Part shown: positions 27,940 to 38,700 of the stretch, one piece after another
How the letters are laid out: each line of letters begins with the position of its first letter
Position numbering within the stretch: position 1 is the stretch's first letter
Assembly (NCBI GenBank): GCA_913030825.1
Contig: CAJWCU010000016.1
Span: forward strand, 1-64,000
Reading direction: 5' to 3'
Source: an uncultured Rhodospirillaceae bacterium
GTDB lineage: Bacteria; Pseudomonadota; Alphaproteobacteria; Rhodospirillales; Casp-alpha2
Length of the DNA stretch: 64,000 nucleotides
The notes under the pieces: generated by a model
Told to the model about the DNA's origin: nothing
What the model saw: the letters and a program-made list of their open reading frames with translations, nothing else
Database searches by the model: none
Made by a program: the position numbers and the translations under genes

Positions 27940-29622
27940 TCAGGCCGCCCGCACGTCATGCAGGAAGGTCTGCACGATCTGTTGCAGGGAGTTGCTCCGC
28001 TCGGCGAGTTCTTCCGATGCGTGCAGAACCTGCGAGGCCGAGCCATCCGTATCGTTGGCGGCGCTTTGCACGCTGACGATGTTGGAGCTGACCTCATGGG
28101 TCGCCGCCGCGGCCTGTTCGCAGTTGCGGCTGATTTCCTGCGTCGCGGCGGCCTGTTCCTCGACCGCGGCGGCAACCGCCGACGTCATTTCGTTGACATC
28201 GCCGATGGTCGCCTTGATCAGGTTGATGGCGCTTGCCGCCTCGCCGGTGACCGATTGGATCTTGGCGACATGGGCCGCCACTTCCTCGGTCGACCGCTTG
28301 GTCTGTGCCGCCAGGTTCTTGACCTCCGACGCGACCACGGCAAATCCCTTGCCGGCCTCGCCGGCGCGCGCCGCCTCGATCGTCGCGTTGAGCGACAGCA
28401 GATTGGTCTTCTCGGCGATGTCGTTGATCAGTTCCACCACCTGGCCGATCGCCTGGGCGGCATCGACCAGGCCGTCGACCTTGCCCTGGACCTGATCGGC
28501 CTCGCTGACCGCCTGACCGGCCTTGTCCGAAGACCGGGCGACCTGTTCGGTGATCTCCCGGATCGATGCGGTCAGTTCCTCGGTCGCCGTGGCGACGGTC
28601 TGCACGTTGGAGGCCGTTTCTTCCGACGCCGCGGCCACGGTCGACGACCGCTGGGTCGTCTGTTCGGCCGTGCCCCGCATGCTGGAGGCCGTGCTCTGAA
28701 GTTCCGTCGAGGCGGAGGAAACGACACCGAGAACCTCGGTGACCTGCGCATCGAAGGACGACGTCAGAGCCGCCAAACGTTCCGCCCGTTCGGCCCGCTG
28801 TTGCTGCTCCTGCAGCGCCTGGGCCTGCATTTCGCGGTTTTCGATCAGGCGCTGGCGGAAGAATTCCGCCGACCGGGCCATATTCCCGATCTCGTCCTTG
28901 CGGTTCTGGTTGGCGGTTTCCGTATCGTAGTCGCCGTCGGCCATGCCTTCCATGAACCGCGCCATGCCGTCGATCGGCTGGGCGATGCTGCGGGCCAAGG
29001 TCTGCCAGGCCAGGACGGAGAAAATCAAGGCGATCGCCGTCCCCGCCAAAAGGCTGGTGTTTGTAATGGAGAATTCGTGGGCGACCGCATCGCGGTTCTT
29101 GTCCATGAGATTGACGCCCAATTGCTTCAAACCGTCGAAATCCTTGAAAGCCTGGGCGATCATCTGTTCACCGTAACCGTTGGCTTCCAGCACGCGGGCT
29201 TCGTCCACCGTAAAGCGTTGGCGCATCAGGCCGATCTGGCGGTCGACGATGTCGTTCTGCCAGGCACGGACCCGTTCGTCGGCATTGGTGAAGAAGGTCT
29301 TCGCCGCCGGCACGGTCAGGCGTCCCGCCAGTTCGGTCGCCTTGACGAGATAAGTTGTCTTGGCATCTTCGTAGAGCCCGATGTAATCGCGGTTGCCGCT
29401 GATCAGCAGACCGCGCACGGCGGATTGCTGCGCCGCGACCAGGGCGCGGATTTCTTCCAATTCCAACAGGATGGCGTTGACCCGGGCCGTATCATCGACC
29501 TGCGTTTTCGCCCTGTTGGTATTATACGTGGTGGCACCGGCCAAGGCGGCGATGATCACCACCAGGATGAAAAAGGCCGCCACCAGTTTTTTCGAGATGG
29601 AGACGTCGTTGATCGCGTTCAT
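27940..29622 (-). CDS. methyl-accepting chemotaxis protein with CHASE3-like sensor
   Basis: 560 residues: N-terminal helix ([21 protein letters not shown], 13-33), a helical periplasmic domain to ~185 resembling CHASE3, a second membrane helix ([21 protein letters not shown]), HAMP, and a signalling domain with the conserved hairpin tip [35 protein letters not shown]. It signals to CheA/CheW. The C-terminus ends FLHDVRAA with no CheR-binding NWETF-like tail. The gene begins 17 bp after a secreted PDC-like sensor protein on the same strand, so the two probably act together. A 218-bp stretch (28109-28326) is identical to chemoreceptor 2. Confidence 0.93.
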   Translation of the reverse strand: MNAINDVSISKKLVAAFFILVVIIAALAGATTYNTNRAKTQVDDTARVNAILLELEEIRALVAAQQSAVRGLLISGNRDYIGLYEDAKTTYLVKATELAGRLTVPAAKTFFTNADERVRAWQNDIVDRQIGLMRQRFTVDEARVLEANGYGEQMIAQAFKDFDGLKQLGVNLMDKNRDAVAHEFSITNTSLLAGTAIALIFSVLAWQTLARSIAQPIDGMARFMEGMADGDYDTETANQNRKDEIGNMARSAEFFRQRLIENREMQAQALQEQQQRAERAERLAALTSSFDAQVTEVLGVVSSASTELQSTASSMRGTAEQTTQRSSTVAAASEETASNVQTVATATEELTASIREITEQVARSSDKAGQAVSEADQVQGKVDGLVDAAQAIGQVVELINDIAEKTNLLSLNATIEAARAGEAGKGFAVVASEVKNLAAQTKRSTEEVAAHVAKIQSVTGEAASAINLIKATIGDVNEMTSAVAAAVEEQAAATQEISRNCEQAAAATHEVSSNIVSVQSAANDTDGSASQVLHASEELAERSNSLQQIVQTFLHDVRAA

Positions 29623-29639
29623 GGAACCGTCCTCCGCGC

Positions 29640-30239
29640 TCAGATCTTGCCGGCGGCCTGACGGCGCCGCAATTCGGTTAGATTGACTTCGACGGTCACG
29701 GTCCCGACGGCGCCGGTCCCGTCCGTGATCGACATGTTGACCTGGACGTTCTCGGTTCCGCTGTCCTTATTGACTTCCGGCTCGTCGATGAAGATCGCCG
29801 TCGGACCTTCGGGGAAGGTCTTCTGGAACTTGGCTTCGTCGCCCTGCCAGAAATCACTGGTGATCGCGCTTTGGCCTGCGTTCAACCCCTTGTTGTCCAT
29901 CACGAAGATTTCCGTGTAGAGCCCGAGGGAAGCGGCCTGAATCGCCGTCAGGTAACTGGACAGCGGGCTTGCCAAAACGGCGGTGATGAGCGGTTGATCG
30001 TCGGTCTTACGCTCGGCCCGCCATTGCTTGTCCAACTCGAGAATACGGTCTTCCGATAGATCGTTATGACGTTTGTTGCTGGCTTCGAGCGTCAGCAGCA
30101 CGACCGGCGAGGCGGACCAGCCGCGGATATCGTCGATCAATTTGTCCGGTATGCCGGCGTCTCCGGCCCGGGCCTGGATCGCGGCAACCCCCATTGAAAC
30201 AGCGACCAGTGCAAACAGGATGTTTCGTTTTGCAAACAT
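29640..30239 (-). CDS. secreted stand-alone PDC/Cache-like sensor protein
   Basis: 199 residues from ATG 30239 (a TTG two codons upstream is also possible; AGGAG lies close to both). A signal peptide ([20 protein letters not shown]) leads a periplasmic domain with no further membrane segment. The stretch [37 protein letters not shown] has the PDC/Cache signature: a strand ending in D..G, a turn, then an aromatic-rich helix. Such domains normally form the extracellular part of a receptor. Here it is free and its gene directly precedes a chemoreceptor (17 bp), suggesting a periplasmic ligand-binding partner. Confidence 0.75.
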   Translation of the reverse strand: MFAKRNILFALVAVSMGVAAIQARAGDAGIPDKLIDDIRGWSASPVVLLTLEASNKRHNDLSEDRILELDKQWRAERKTDDQPLITAVLASPLSSYLTAIQAASLGLYTEIFVMDNKGLNAGQSAITSDFWQGDEAKFQKTFPEGPTAIFIDEPEVNKDSGTENVQVNMSITDGTGAVGTVTVEVNLTELRRRQAAGKI

Positions 30240-30427
30240 ATCCAATGCTCTCCTTCATTAGATTGCAGTGAAGAAGATACGCTTATCTGTCTGTAAATTC
30301 GCCTAGACATAAGTCGAGGCCGCCTTAGTATTTGGTATACCACTGATTCGGTAAGTATTATTGACCCTATCCAATAGTATGGGGTCTCTTTGACGGCCAG
30401 GGCGACAATTGATCATCCAGACGGCAA

Positions 30428-30456
30428 AGAGAAAGGGCGGTGCCGAAGCACCGCCC
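30428..30456 (-). terminator. terminator of chemoreceptor 2
   Basis: On the minus strand, GGGCGGTGC-TTCG-GCACCGCCC followed by TTTCTC. It has the same architecture and tetraloop as the chemoreceptor 1 terminator; one C-G pair has become T-A on both arms, so the stem is preserved. Confidence 0.85.
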
Positions 30457-30510
30457 GAGTTTCAGGGAGGAAGAATTAAAGATGGACGGCAGCGGCCACC
30501 CGCCTCTTGC

Positions 30511-32523
30511 TCAGGCCGCCCGCACGTCGTGCAGGAAAGTCTGCACGAGTTGTTGCAGCGAGGTACTCTTCTCCGCCAATTCCGAAGACGCATTCAGAAC
30601 CTCACCCGCCGACCCGTCGGTATCGTTGGCGGCGACCTGAACGGTCGAGATGCTGGAGCTGACTTCCTGTGTCGCCGCGGCGGCCTGTTCGCAGTTGCGG
30701 CTGATTTCCTGCGTCGCGGCGGCCTGTTCCTCGACCGCGGCGGCAACCGCCGACGTCATTTCGTTGACATCGCCGATGGTCGCCTTGATCAGGTTGATGG
30801 CGCTTGCCGCCTCGCCGGTGACCGATTGGATCTTGGCGACATGGGCCGCCACTTCCTCGGTCGACCGCTTGGTCTGTGCCGCCAGGTTCTTGACCTCGCT
30901 TGCCACCACGGCGAAGCCCTTTCCGGCCTCGCCGGCGCGCGCCGCTTCGATCGTCGCGTTCAGCGACAACAGGTTGGTCTTTTCGGCGATGTCGTTGATC
31001 AGTTCGACCACCTGGCCGATGGCCTGGGCGGCCTCGACCAGGCCGTCGACCTTCCCCTGGACCTGATCGGCCTCGTTGACCGCCTGTCCGGCCTTGTCCG
31101 AGGACCGGGCCATCTGGCTGGTGATCTCGCGAACCGACGCGGTCAGTTCCTCGGTCGCCGTGGCGACGGTCTGCACGTTGGTGGCCGTCTCTTCGCAGGC
31201 CGCGGCAACGGTCGAGGATTGCTGCGTCGTCTGTTCGGCCGTTCCCCGCATGCTGGTGGCGGTGGCCTGCAATTCCGTCGACGCGGCGGAGACGACGCCC
31301 AGGACCTCGCTGACCGTGGTGTCGAAGGACGAGGTGAGCGAGGCCAGACGTTCGGCCCGCTCGACCTGACGCTGCTGCTCCTTACGCTGCTCCTCTTCCA
31401 ATTCCTTGGCGTGGATCAGGTTTTCCTTGAAAACTTGCAGCGCACGGGCGACCGCACCGATCTCGTCCTTGTTTTCGAGGGCCGGGATCGAAACGCTCCA
31501 ATCCCCTTCGGCCAGGGTCTCCGTCGTTTGAGTGATGGCCTGGACCGGGCGGGTGATGCTGATCGCCACGGCGGCGCCGAGCCCGATGAAGATCGCGACG
31601 ATGGCGACGCCGCTGACAAGCATCAGCATGTTCGTCCGGCTTTGCGTTTCATCCATCGAGAAACGGGCCTTCTTGGCGCCGTCTTCGCCGAACGCGACCA
31701 GTTCGCTAACCGCCGGGGTCACGACCTTGTAAATGGTGCTGAGCTGCTTGATCGCCGCATCGTTCTCGACCGACAATCTGGCGAAGGCGCCGAAGGATGA
31801 AACGTACTCGTCGAGCAACGAGGCGATCTCCGCCTTCTGGGCGTCGCTCAGACCCGTCGCGGGCAACATCTCCATGAATTCGGACTGACGAGCGGAGACG
31901 CGGCCGATGTATTTGTCGGCGCCGCGCAGCATGAAATCTTTCTCATGCCGACGCATCATCAGCATCTTGACGGTCAGACCATCCAGATTGGCGGCCTTCA
32001 ACTTCTTTTCGACCGCATGAACGGCACCGCGCAGCTTTCCGCGCAGACCTTCTTTTTCCGACAAGCCCAATTCCTGGATTTGCGCGACGACCGTGGCAAA
32101 TTGCGTGGCATGAGCGTCAATGGCGCCCGCCAGCTTTTCAATCGTCTCCGACTTAGCCTTGGCGACCTCTTCGTCGTGCACGAGGTTCAGGACAGCCGTC
32201 AGTTTCTCGACATTCTCTTTGTACGCGGCCGCATATTTCATATCGCGGCGAAGCAGGAAATCCTTCTCCGACCGGCGCATCTGCAGGGACTGCGATTGAA
32301 TTTCCTGACTATCAAGAGCAAGCCCGTTAAAAGCGGTATTGTTTTCAATCGCTTTGTCCAATTGGACTTGGCCATACACCTGGATACCCGCGAAAGCGGC
32401 CATGGCCAAAACGCCGAGAACGACGATGGCGCTGACACGGGTGGCGATTTTCAAGTCGCCGAACAAAGTCTTGGCGGTCGCTTCGGGTGCGCCCCCGGTG
32501 TCGATTTGTCCGTGATCAGTCAT
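30511..32523 (-). CDS. methyl-accepting chemotaxis protein with HBM-like sensor
   Basis: 670 residues from ATG 32523, which has AGGAGAA upstream (an earlier in-frame start would add 11). Membrane helices at ~28-50 and ~300-325 bracket a long helical periplasmic region with two copies of an MRRxEKDFxLR motif (residues 82-92 and 190-200). This repeat is the hallmark of the helical bimodular (HBM) sensor domain, which binds organic acids or quinate-like ligands in characterised members. HAMP and a signalling domain follow, with the same ending FLHDVRAA as chemoreceptor 1. Ligand unknown. Confidence 0.9.
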   Translation of the reverse strand: MTDHGQIDTGGAPEATAKTLFGDLKIATRVSAIVVLGVLAMAAFAGIQVYGQVQLDKAIENNTAFNGLALDSQEIQSQSLQMRRSEKDFLLRRDMKYAAAYKENVEKLTAVLNLVHDEEVAKAKSETIEKLAGAIDAHATQFATVVAQIQELGLSEKEGLRGKLRGAVHAVEKKLKAANLDGLTVKMLMMRRHEKDFMLRGADKYIGRVSARQSEFMEMLPATGLSDAQKAEIASLLDEYVSSFGAFARLSVENDAAIKQLSTIYKVVTPAVSELVAFGEDGAKKARFSMDETQSRTNMLMLVSGVAIVAIFIGLGAAVAISITRPVQAITQTTETLAEGDWSVSIPALENKDEIGAVARALQVFKENLIHAKELEEEQRKEQQRQVERAERLASLTSSFDTTVSEVLGVVSAASTELQATATSMRGTAEQTTQQSSTVAAACEETATNVQTVATATEELTASVREITSQMARSSDKAGQAVNEADQVQGKVDGLVEAAQAIGQVVELINDIAEKTNLLSLNATIEAARAGEAGKGFAVVASEVKNLAAQTKRSTEEVAAHVAKIQSVTGEAASAINLIKATIGDVNEMTSAVAAAVEEQAAATQEISRNCEQAAAATQEVSSSISTVQVAANDTDGSAGEVLNASSELAEKSTSLQQLVQTFLHDVRAA

Positions 32524-32667
32524 TCCGATTCTCCTGTCCCCATTTTCAGGCTGCAACGCCCGATGAACGATTTCATCGTTGGCGGGCCAGAACGATGCAG
32601 GAAGTGTACCAATGTGACGGTTTAATGAAAGTCACCGGAGGGATTGGCACGTCAGGTAATTAGTATG

Positions 32668-32703
32668 TCCGTATGTACGAGTGATTGCGGTCACACATAC
32701 GGA
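32668..32703. repeat. inverted repeat between chemoreceptor 2 and the giant kinase
   Basis: TCCGTATGT (32668-32676) and ACATACGGA (32695-32703) pair perfectly around an 18-nt loop, flanked by AGTAT at 32662-32666 and AGTATGGG at 32704-32711. It may end kinase transcription (28 bp after its stop) or serve as an operator for the chemoreceptor promoter. Confidence 0.45.
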
Positions 32704-32730
32704 AGTATGGGCATCGGCGGCCGATCTGCG

Positions 32731-35700
32731 TCAGGTCGAGAGGAAATCCGCCAAAGCGCGGCCCAGCCGGGCGAACGATACCGGTTTCTGGAAAAAGGCG
32801 TCGGCACCTCCGGAAAGCGCCGTTTCCTCGGTCAGGGTATCGCTATAGCCCGTGCACAAAATGCAGGGTACGTCGGAGCGGATTTCCTTAATCTGTCGAA
32901 TAAGTTCCATCCCGCGCATATCCGGCATGATCTGGTCCGAAATCACCGCCCGCCATAGATCGGGGGTTTCGCGAAATACTTCCAACGCCTCTGTCCCGTC
33001 GGCGCAGACGCCTACCTCGTAGCCCAGGCGTTCCAGGCCGATGGACACCATATCGGCGACGTCCCGTTCATCGTCGACGATCAGGATCATGCCCTGACCG
33101 TCGATCTTTTCCGTCACTTCCTCGCCGGCGATGACTTCCGACTGGGCGCTGGCGCAGGGCAGGAAAATTTCGAACTGCGTCCCCTTGCCCAAGCGCGTGG
33201 TGACCCGGATCGCCCCGTGGTGGGCGGTGACGATGCCGTGGACCACCGCAAGGCCCAAGCCCGTGCCCTTTCCCGCCTCCTTGGTCGTGAAGAAGGGATC
33301 GAAGACACGCCGCAACACCTTTTCCGGGATGCCGGGGCCGGTGTCTTCGACGGAGACACGCACATGGTCCCGATCCGCATCGATGCCACCGGCAATCAGC
33401 TGCCAGACATCGGGCTCGGTCTCGCGGATCTCCATGAAGTCTTCGGGCGTCGTCTTGACCGGCCCGTCGTGCACGCGGAGAAGATCCGCACCCGCCGGCA
33501 CCCGGTCGACGCTCATGGTGATCATGCCGTCCTCACCGGAGAATGCGTCGTTGGCATTGACCCCCAGATTCATCAGAACCTGTGACATCTGGCCCGCGTT
33601 GGTCATGGCGGTGGCTTCGGCATCCGAAGGCTTGAACACCACCCGCGATGTGACCGGCAGGGTGCCGGACAGCAACGTCGCCGCCTCCTCGGCGATGGCA
33701 TTCATGTCGATGACGCTCTGCTCGCCGTGCGATGCCCGCGAAAATGCGAGGATCTGGCTGACCAGTTGCTTCGCCCGCTCCCCGGCCTTGGCCACGCGTT
33801 GGGCGAAATTGTGCTGCGGCGTTCCTTCTTCCAAGTCCTCGATCAAGAACTCGTTGAATCCCATCATGGCGCCGAGCAGGTTGTTGAAGTCATGGGCGAT
33901 GCCGCCGGCCAGGCGGCCGACCGCCTCCATCTTCTGCGCTTGTTGCAACTGTGATTCGATCTCTCGGATTTCCGACACATCGACGTAAAAGGAACAGACG
34001 CCGGTCACTTCACCATCCGGCGTCAGCATGGGCGCCTTGATGTTCGTCGTCGTCAGGGTGCGGCCGTCGGCGCAATCGATCATCACCTCTTTCATGATCG
34101 GGGTGCGATCGGCAATCAGGCGGGCGTCGTCTTCGTCGCTGATGCGGCCTTCTTCCTCGCCGAACAGGTCGGCGGCGCGGCGGCCGACGACGTCCAGCAA
34201 ATCCCATCCCTTCCAATCCAGGAAGGTCTTGTTCATGGCAAGGTAGCGCCCGCTCGTCGTCTTGATCGCGATCCCCGCGGGCGCGTTTTCGAACAGGCCC
34301 CGGAACCGGGATTCGCTTTCCTTCAACGCCGTATCCGCGCGCACGCGGTCGGTGATGTCGAGGATCGCCGTGCCGATCCCGAATATATCGTTCTCCGCGT
34401 TTCGGACCGGGAACTTGATGTACTGCAGCATCCGCTCGCCGTCGGCATGTTCCGCCAAGGCCGCCATTTCGAATTCGACGGGTTCTCCCGACTGGATCAC
34501 CCGGGCCTCCTGTTCGGTGATCAGCCGCGCATCGCCCCCCGGGAATAGATCCTCCGACGTCTTGCCCAGGATTTCGGCCATCGGCTTGTTGATCCATTGG
34601 GAATAGCTTTCGTTGGCGAACTGGAACCGGCCGTTGAGGTCCTTCAGGTTCATGAGCATGGGCACGTTCTGAGTGATCGCTTGGAGCTTGGCCTCGCTTT
34701 CCCGGATGGCGGTCTCCGCGTTCTTCTCGTCGGTGACGTCCATCGCCGCGGTCCCGATGCCGATGATATCGCCGTTCGGGTCGGTTACCGGAAACTTGAT
34801 GTAGTGGAGAATTCGGCCCAGCAACTCCGCACTGATCCCGGGGGCTTCGAATTCGACCGTATCGCCGCTGGCCAGAACACCCCGATCATATTCGGTCAGG
34901 TCCTTGGCCGGCTCCCTGTCGAATGCCTGGGCGACGGTCTTGCCGATGAAATGCTCCGGCGTCTTGTTGCGCGACGCTGCAAACAGCTTGTTGACGAACA
35001 GGTAGGTCCCGTCCGGATCTTTCAGATTCAAGTAGATCGGGAGGTTGTCCGTGAAGGCCCGCAACCATGCCTGACTTTGACGCAGGGCATCGTCGGCGAT
35101 CTTTTGTTCGGTGACATCAAGAATCAAGCCTTCGACGACCCAACCGTCGCGGACGTCCTGGACCGCACGGCAGCGTTCGAACACCCAACGCACGGCTCCG
35201 TCCGCCCGCACCATCCGATACGTCAGCTCCATCGGTCGGCCGGCTGAAAAGGCGCGGATCGTTTCCGTCCGATAGGTCTCCCGGTCCTCGGGGTGGAAGA
35301 TCCGCATATCACCGGCGTTCAATTGTTCCATCACCTGGGCGGCCGTCCAGCCGACGATCTGCTCGGCGCCCTCGCTCAGGAACTCCGCTTCGATCCGCCC
35401 GCTGTTGTGGCGGATGCTCCGATAGACCATGCCGGGAACGTTTTCGACCAGCGTCGACAATTGCCGTTCGCGCGCCCTCAAGTCGGTCAGATCGACGCTG
35501 ACCGAGACGAGGCCGACCGTCTTGCCGTTCTCGTCCTTAAACGGGTACTTGGTGATCAATAGGTTGTGGTTCTTGCCGTCGGCGAACGGCCGCTCGACCT
35601 CGCGGGACCGCATGACACCCTGGGTTCTGGCAAGGTCTTCCTGGCCTTGAATTTCGGACGGATCGGTCCCCATGATCTCCGCCAAGCCCATGATGTCGTT

Positions 35701-38700
35701 GCCGATGACGTCTTCCTGGGCAAGACCGTACCAATCGCAGAAGGTCTGGTTGACCAGGGTATAGCGTTCGTCCTGATTGTTCATGGTCACGCCGACCGGC
35801 AGGTTGTCGATCAGTGACCGCAATACCCGTTCGTGACGCTGCAACGCCTTGCGCGCCTCGACTTCCTCGGTCACGTCGATGCTGACCGAGCCGATCCGCG
35901 AGACTTTGCGATTCTGGTCGAAGATGGGAAAGTTTGTGATGCTGATCGTATGGGTGCGATTGTCGGCGAAGGTTCGTTCGACTTCGCGGCTGCGAATTTC
36001 GCCCTTTTCAACGACCTCCAGTTCGTGACGGGTTCGGGTTCCCTCGTCACCGGGGGACAGGGCGTTTTCGTCCAACACCCGCCGCATGGCCTTCAGATCG
36101 TCCGACGGCACGCCGTACCATTTGGTGTAGATCGAATTCGCGCGCTCCAGGCGACCCTCGGCATTCTTGATCAGGATCCCGGCCGGCAGGTGGTCGATGA
36201 TCGAGTTGACGAGGCTTTCGCTTTCGCGGAGCTCGCGCGTCCGCTCGGCGACCGTCAATTCCAGGACTTCGGCCTGGCGGGCCAGGGCTTCCTCGACCTC
36301 CTTACGTTTGGTGATGTCGTAATGCCAGACCAGGGCCGCCTTTTCACCTTCGAATTCGACGACCCGTGAATGCATCAAAAGCCAGAATTCCGTTCCGTCC
36401 AGGCGCTTGCGCCGAACCTCTACCGCATCGACGCCGCCGTTTTCGTCGAAATCCCGGGCCACCTTTTCCAGTTCCGCCGGATCCGCATAGGTATCCGCCA
36501 TGGACACGGCGTTGAACTCTTCCTCGCTCTCGGCGCCGAAGATGTCGAGTAAGCTCTGGTTGACGAACAGGCGCCGGCGTGGCGTGCGGGCGACGATGGC
36601 GACGCCGACGGGGCTGCGTTCCAGAACAGCGCGCAGGTTGGCCTCGGACCGCCGCAATTCACTCTCGGCACGCCGGCGTTCGGCGATCTCCTGGGTCAAT
36701 TCGACCGTGCGGTCGGCGACCATGTCCTCGAGCTTCTCCAGATGCGCCTGCAGCGCCCGCTCTGCGCGCCGTTCATCGGAAATATCCAGGATCGCCGTGC
36801 CGATCCCGAGGATACCGCCGGCGCTGTCGCGGACCGGAAACTTGAACTGCCGCAACACGGCCGGGCGGCCGTAGCGTTCCATGCCGAGAACGGAATCGGT
36901 CTCATGCACCAAGACTTCGCCAAGTTCTAGGACCTTGCGGTCCTCTTCCTTGACTTCTTCGGCACGGTCCGCAGGCAAGAGGTCTTTACTCGTCTTGCCG
37001 GGCAGGTCCTCGGCCTTGATCCCATGCCATTCGGCGAATTCCTCGTTGCAGAACTGGAACACGCCGTCCGTGCCTTTCATCGACAACATGATCGGCACGT
37101 TGTTGGTGATGGCGAACAGACGCGCCTGCGTTTCCTCCAGCGATTGCTGGGCCCGCTTCTGTTTCGTGATGTCCGTCATCGCCGTGCCGACGCCGGTGAC
37201 CCGACCGGTGGAATCGCGAACGGGGAACTTGATGACATTCAAGATCATCGGCTCGCCGTTCTCGTCGAAATTGCGATTGGAGATCAGCTCCCGGATCCTG
37301 ACCTCGCCGGTTTCGACGACCTCACTTTCCAATTCAAATATTTGCGCCACGCGGTCCGTCGGGTTGTAGTCATTGGCCGTCTGACCGACGATCTTATCGG
37401 CATCCATGTCATACCAGGCGGCAAACGCCGGGTTGGCAGCCTTCAGGCGCCCATCCAGGTCCTTCAGGGCCAGCATGATCGGCACGTTTTCCGTAATCGC
37501 CAGAAGATGCGCGCGGGCCTCTTCCAAGGACCGCTGGGCGACCTTTTGCTCCGTGATATCGGTCATCGCCGTGCCGACGGCCATGATCTCGCCTTGGGCG
37601 TCGTAGACAGGGAATTTGATCATCCGGAATATCGTCGGATTGCCGTCCGGTCGGCGTTGCAGTTCTGACACCGCTTCCTCGACGACGACTTCGCCGGTCT
37701 CGATCACCCGCTGGTCCAGGGCTTCGACGACCGCGGCCCGGCCGGGGTTCAAGATGTCACGTGAGGTCTTGCCGGGGACCTCCTGCACGGTCAGGCCGTG
37801 CCACCGCGCGAACCCTGCATTGCCTTCCATGTAGCGGCCGTCGAGGCCCTTCAGGGACAGGATGATCGGTACGTTGTCGGTGATCGCCCGCAGGCGCGCG
37901 CGGGCGTCCTCGAGGATTTTCTGAGTAGCCTTCTGATCGGAAATATCCGTCCACAAGGTGCCAACCAATTCCACCTCGCCGGCATGATCGTAGATCGGAA
38001 ATTTGGAGACCAGGGCAGCGTAGACGGTTCCGTCGCGGGCGATGCGGACCGCTTCCCGGGTGATCGACCGCCCTTCCTCGAGCACCGCTTTGTCCTCTTG
38101 CCTGATATCGGCAAGGATCTCGTCGCTGTTCAGACCGAGTTCATCGACGGTCTTGCCATAGGCTTCGTCCGCCGAAACACCGTAGTTCTTCTCGTAGACT
38201 TTGTTGACAAAGACGTAGCGTCGGTCGCGCCCCTTGAGCGACAGGGAACTGGGCAATGCATTGACGACGTCACTGAACCGGCGTTCGATGGACTGCCGCT
38301 CGCGTTCAGAATCCCGCTGTTCCTCGCGGACCATAACCAACGACGTCAGGGCGGCCAGGGAGCGTGCCAAGGATTGCTCTTCCAAGGTCCAGCGCCGCGG
38401 TTCGCCGACATGCTCCAAGCAAAGAACGCCCTTCAGGTCACCGCCGACATGAACGGCCATATCCAGCATGGAAGTAATTCCGTGTTTGCCCAGATAGGCC
38501 TCGGCGAATTCCAGGGTACGCGGATCGTTGATCGCATCGTGGGCGTCGATGACCTCGGTTTGCTGAAGGGTCTTGAAATACTGAGGGAAGGCGTCCCGTT
38601 CCAGGATCAACCCCCCGTCATGGGTGCCCTGGCTCAGGGTGAACAAATCCATACAGTCGAGACAGGTCATCTCCGGACAGGCGCGCCACACGCTGACCCG

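Noticed and set aside
27784-29661. Open frame of 625 codons on the plus strand over chemoreceptor 1
   Set aside because: Antisense shadow of the chemoreceptor; the product is Arg/Gly/Asp-rich and runs across its terminator. The same holds for 30409-31800 over chemoreceptor 2.
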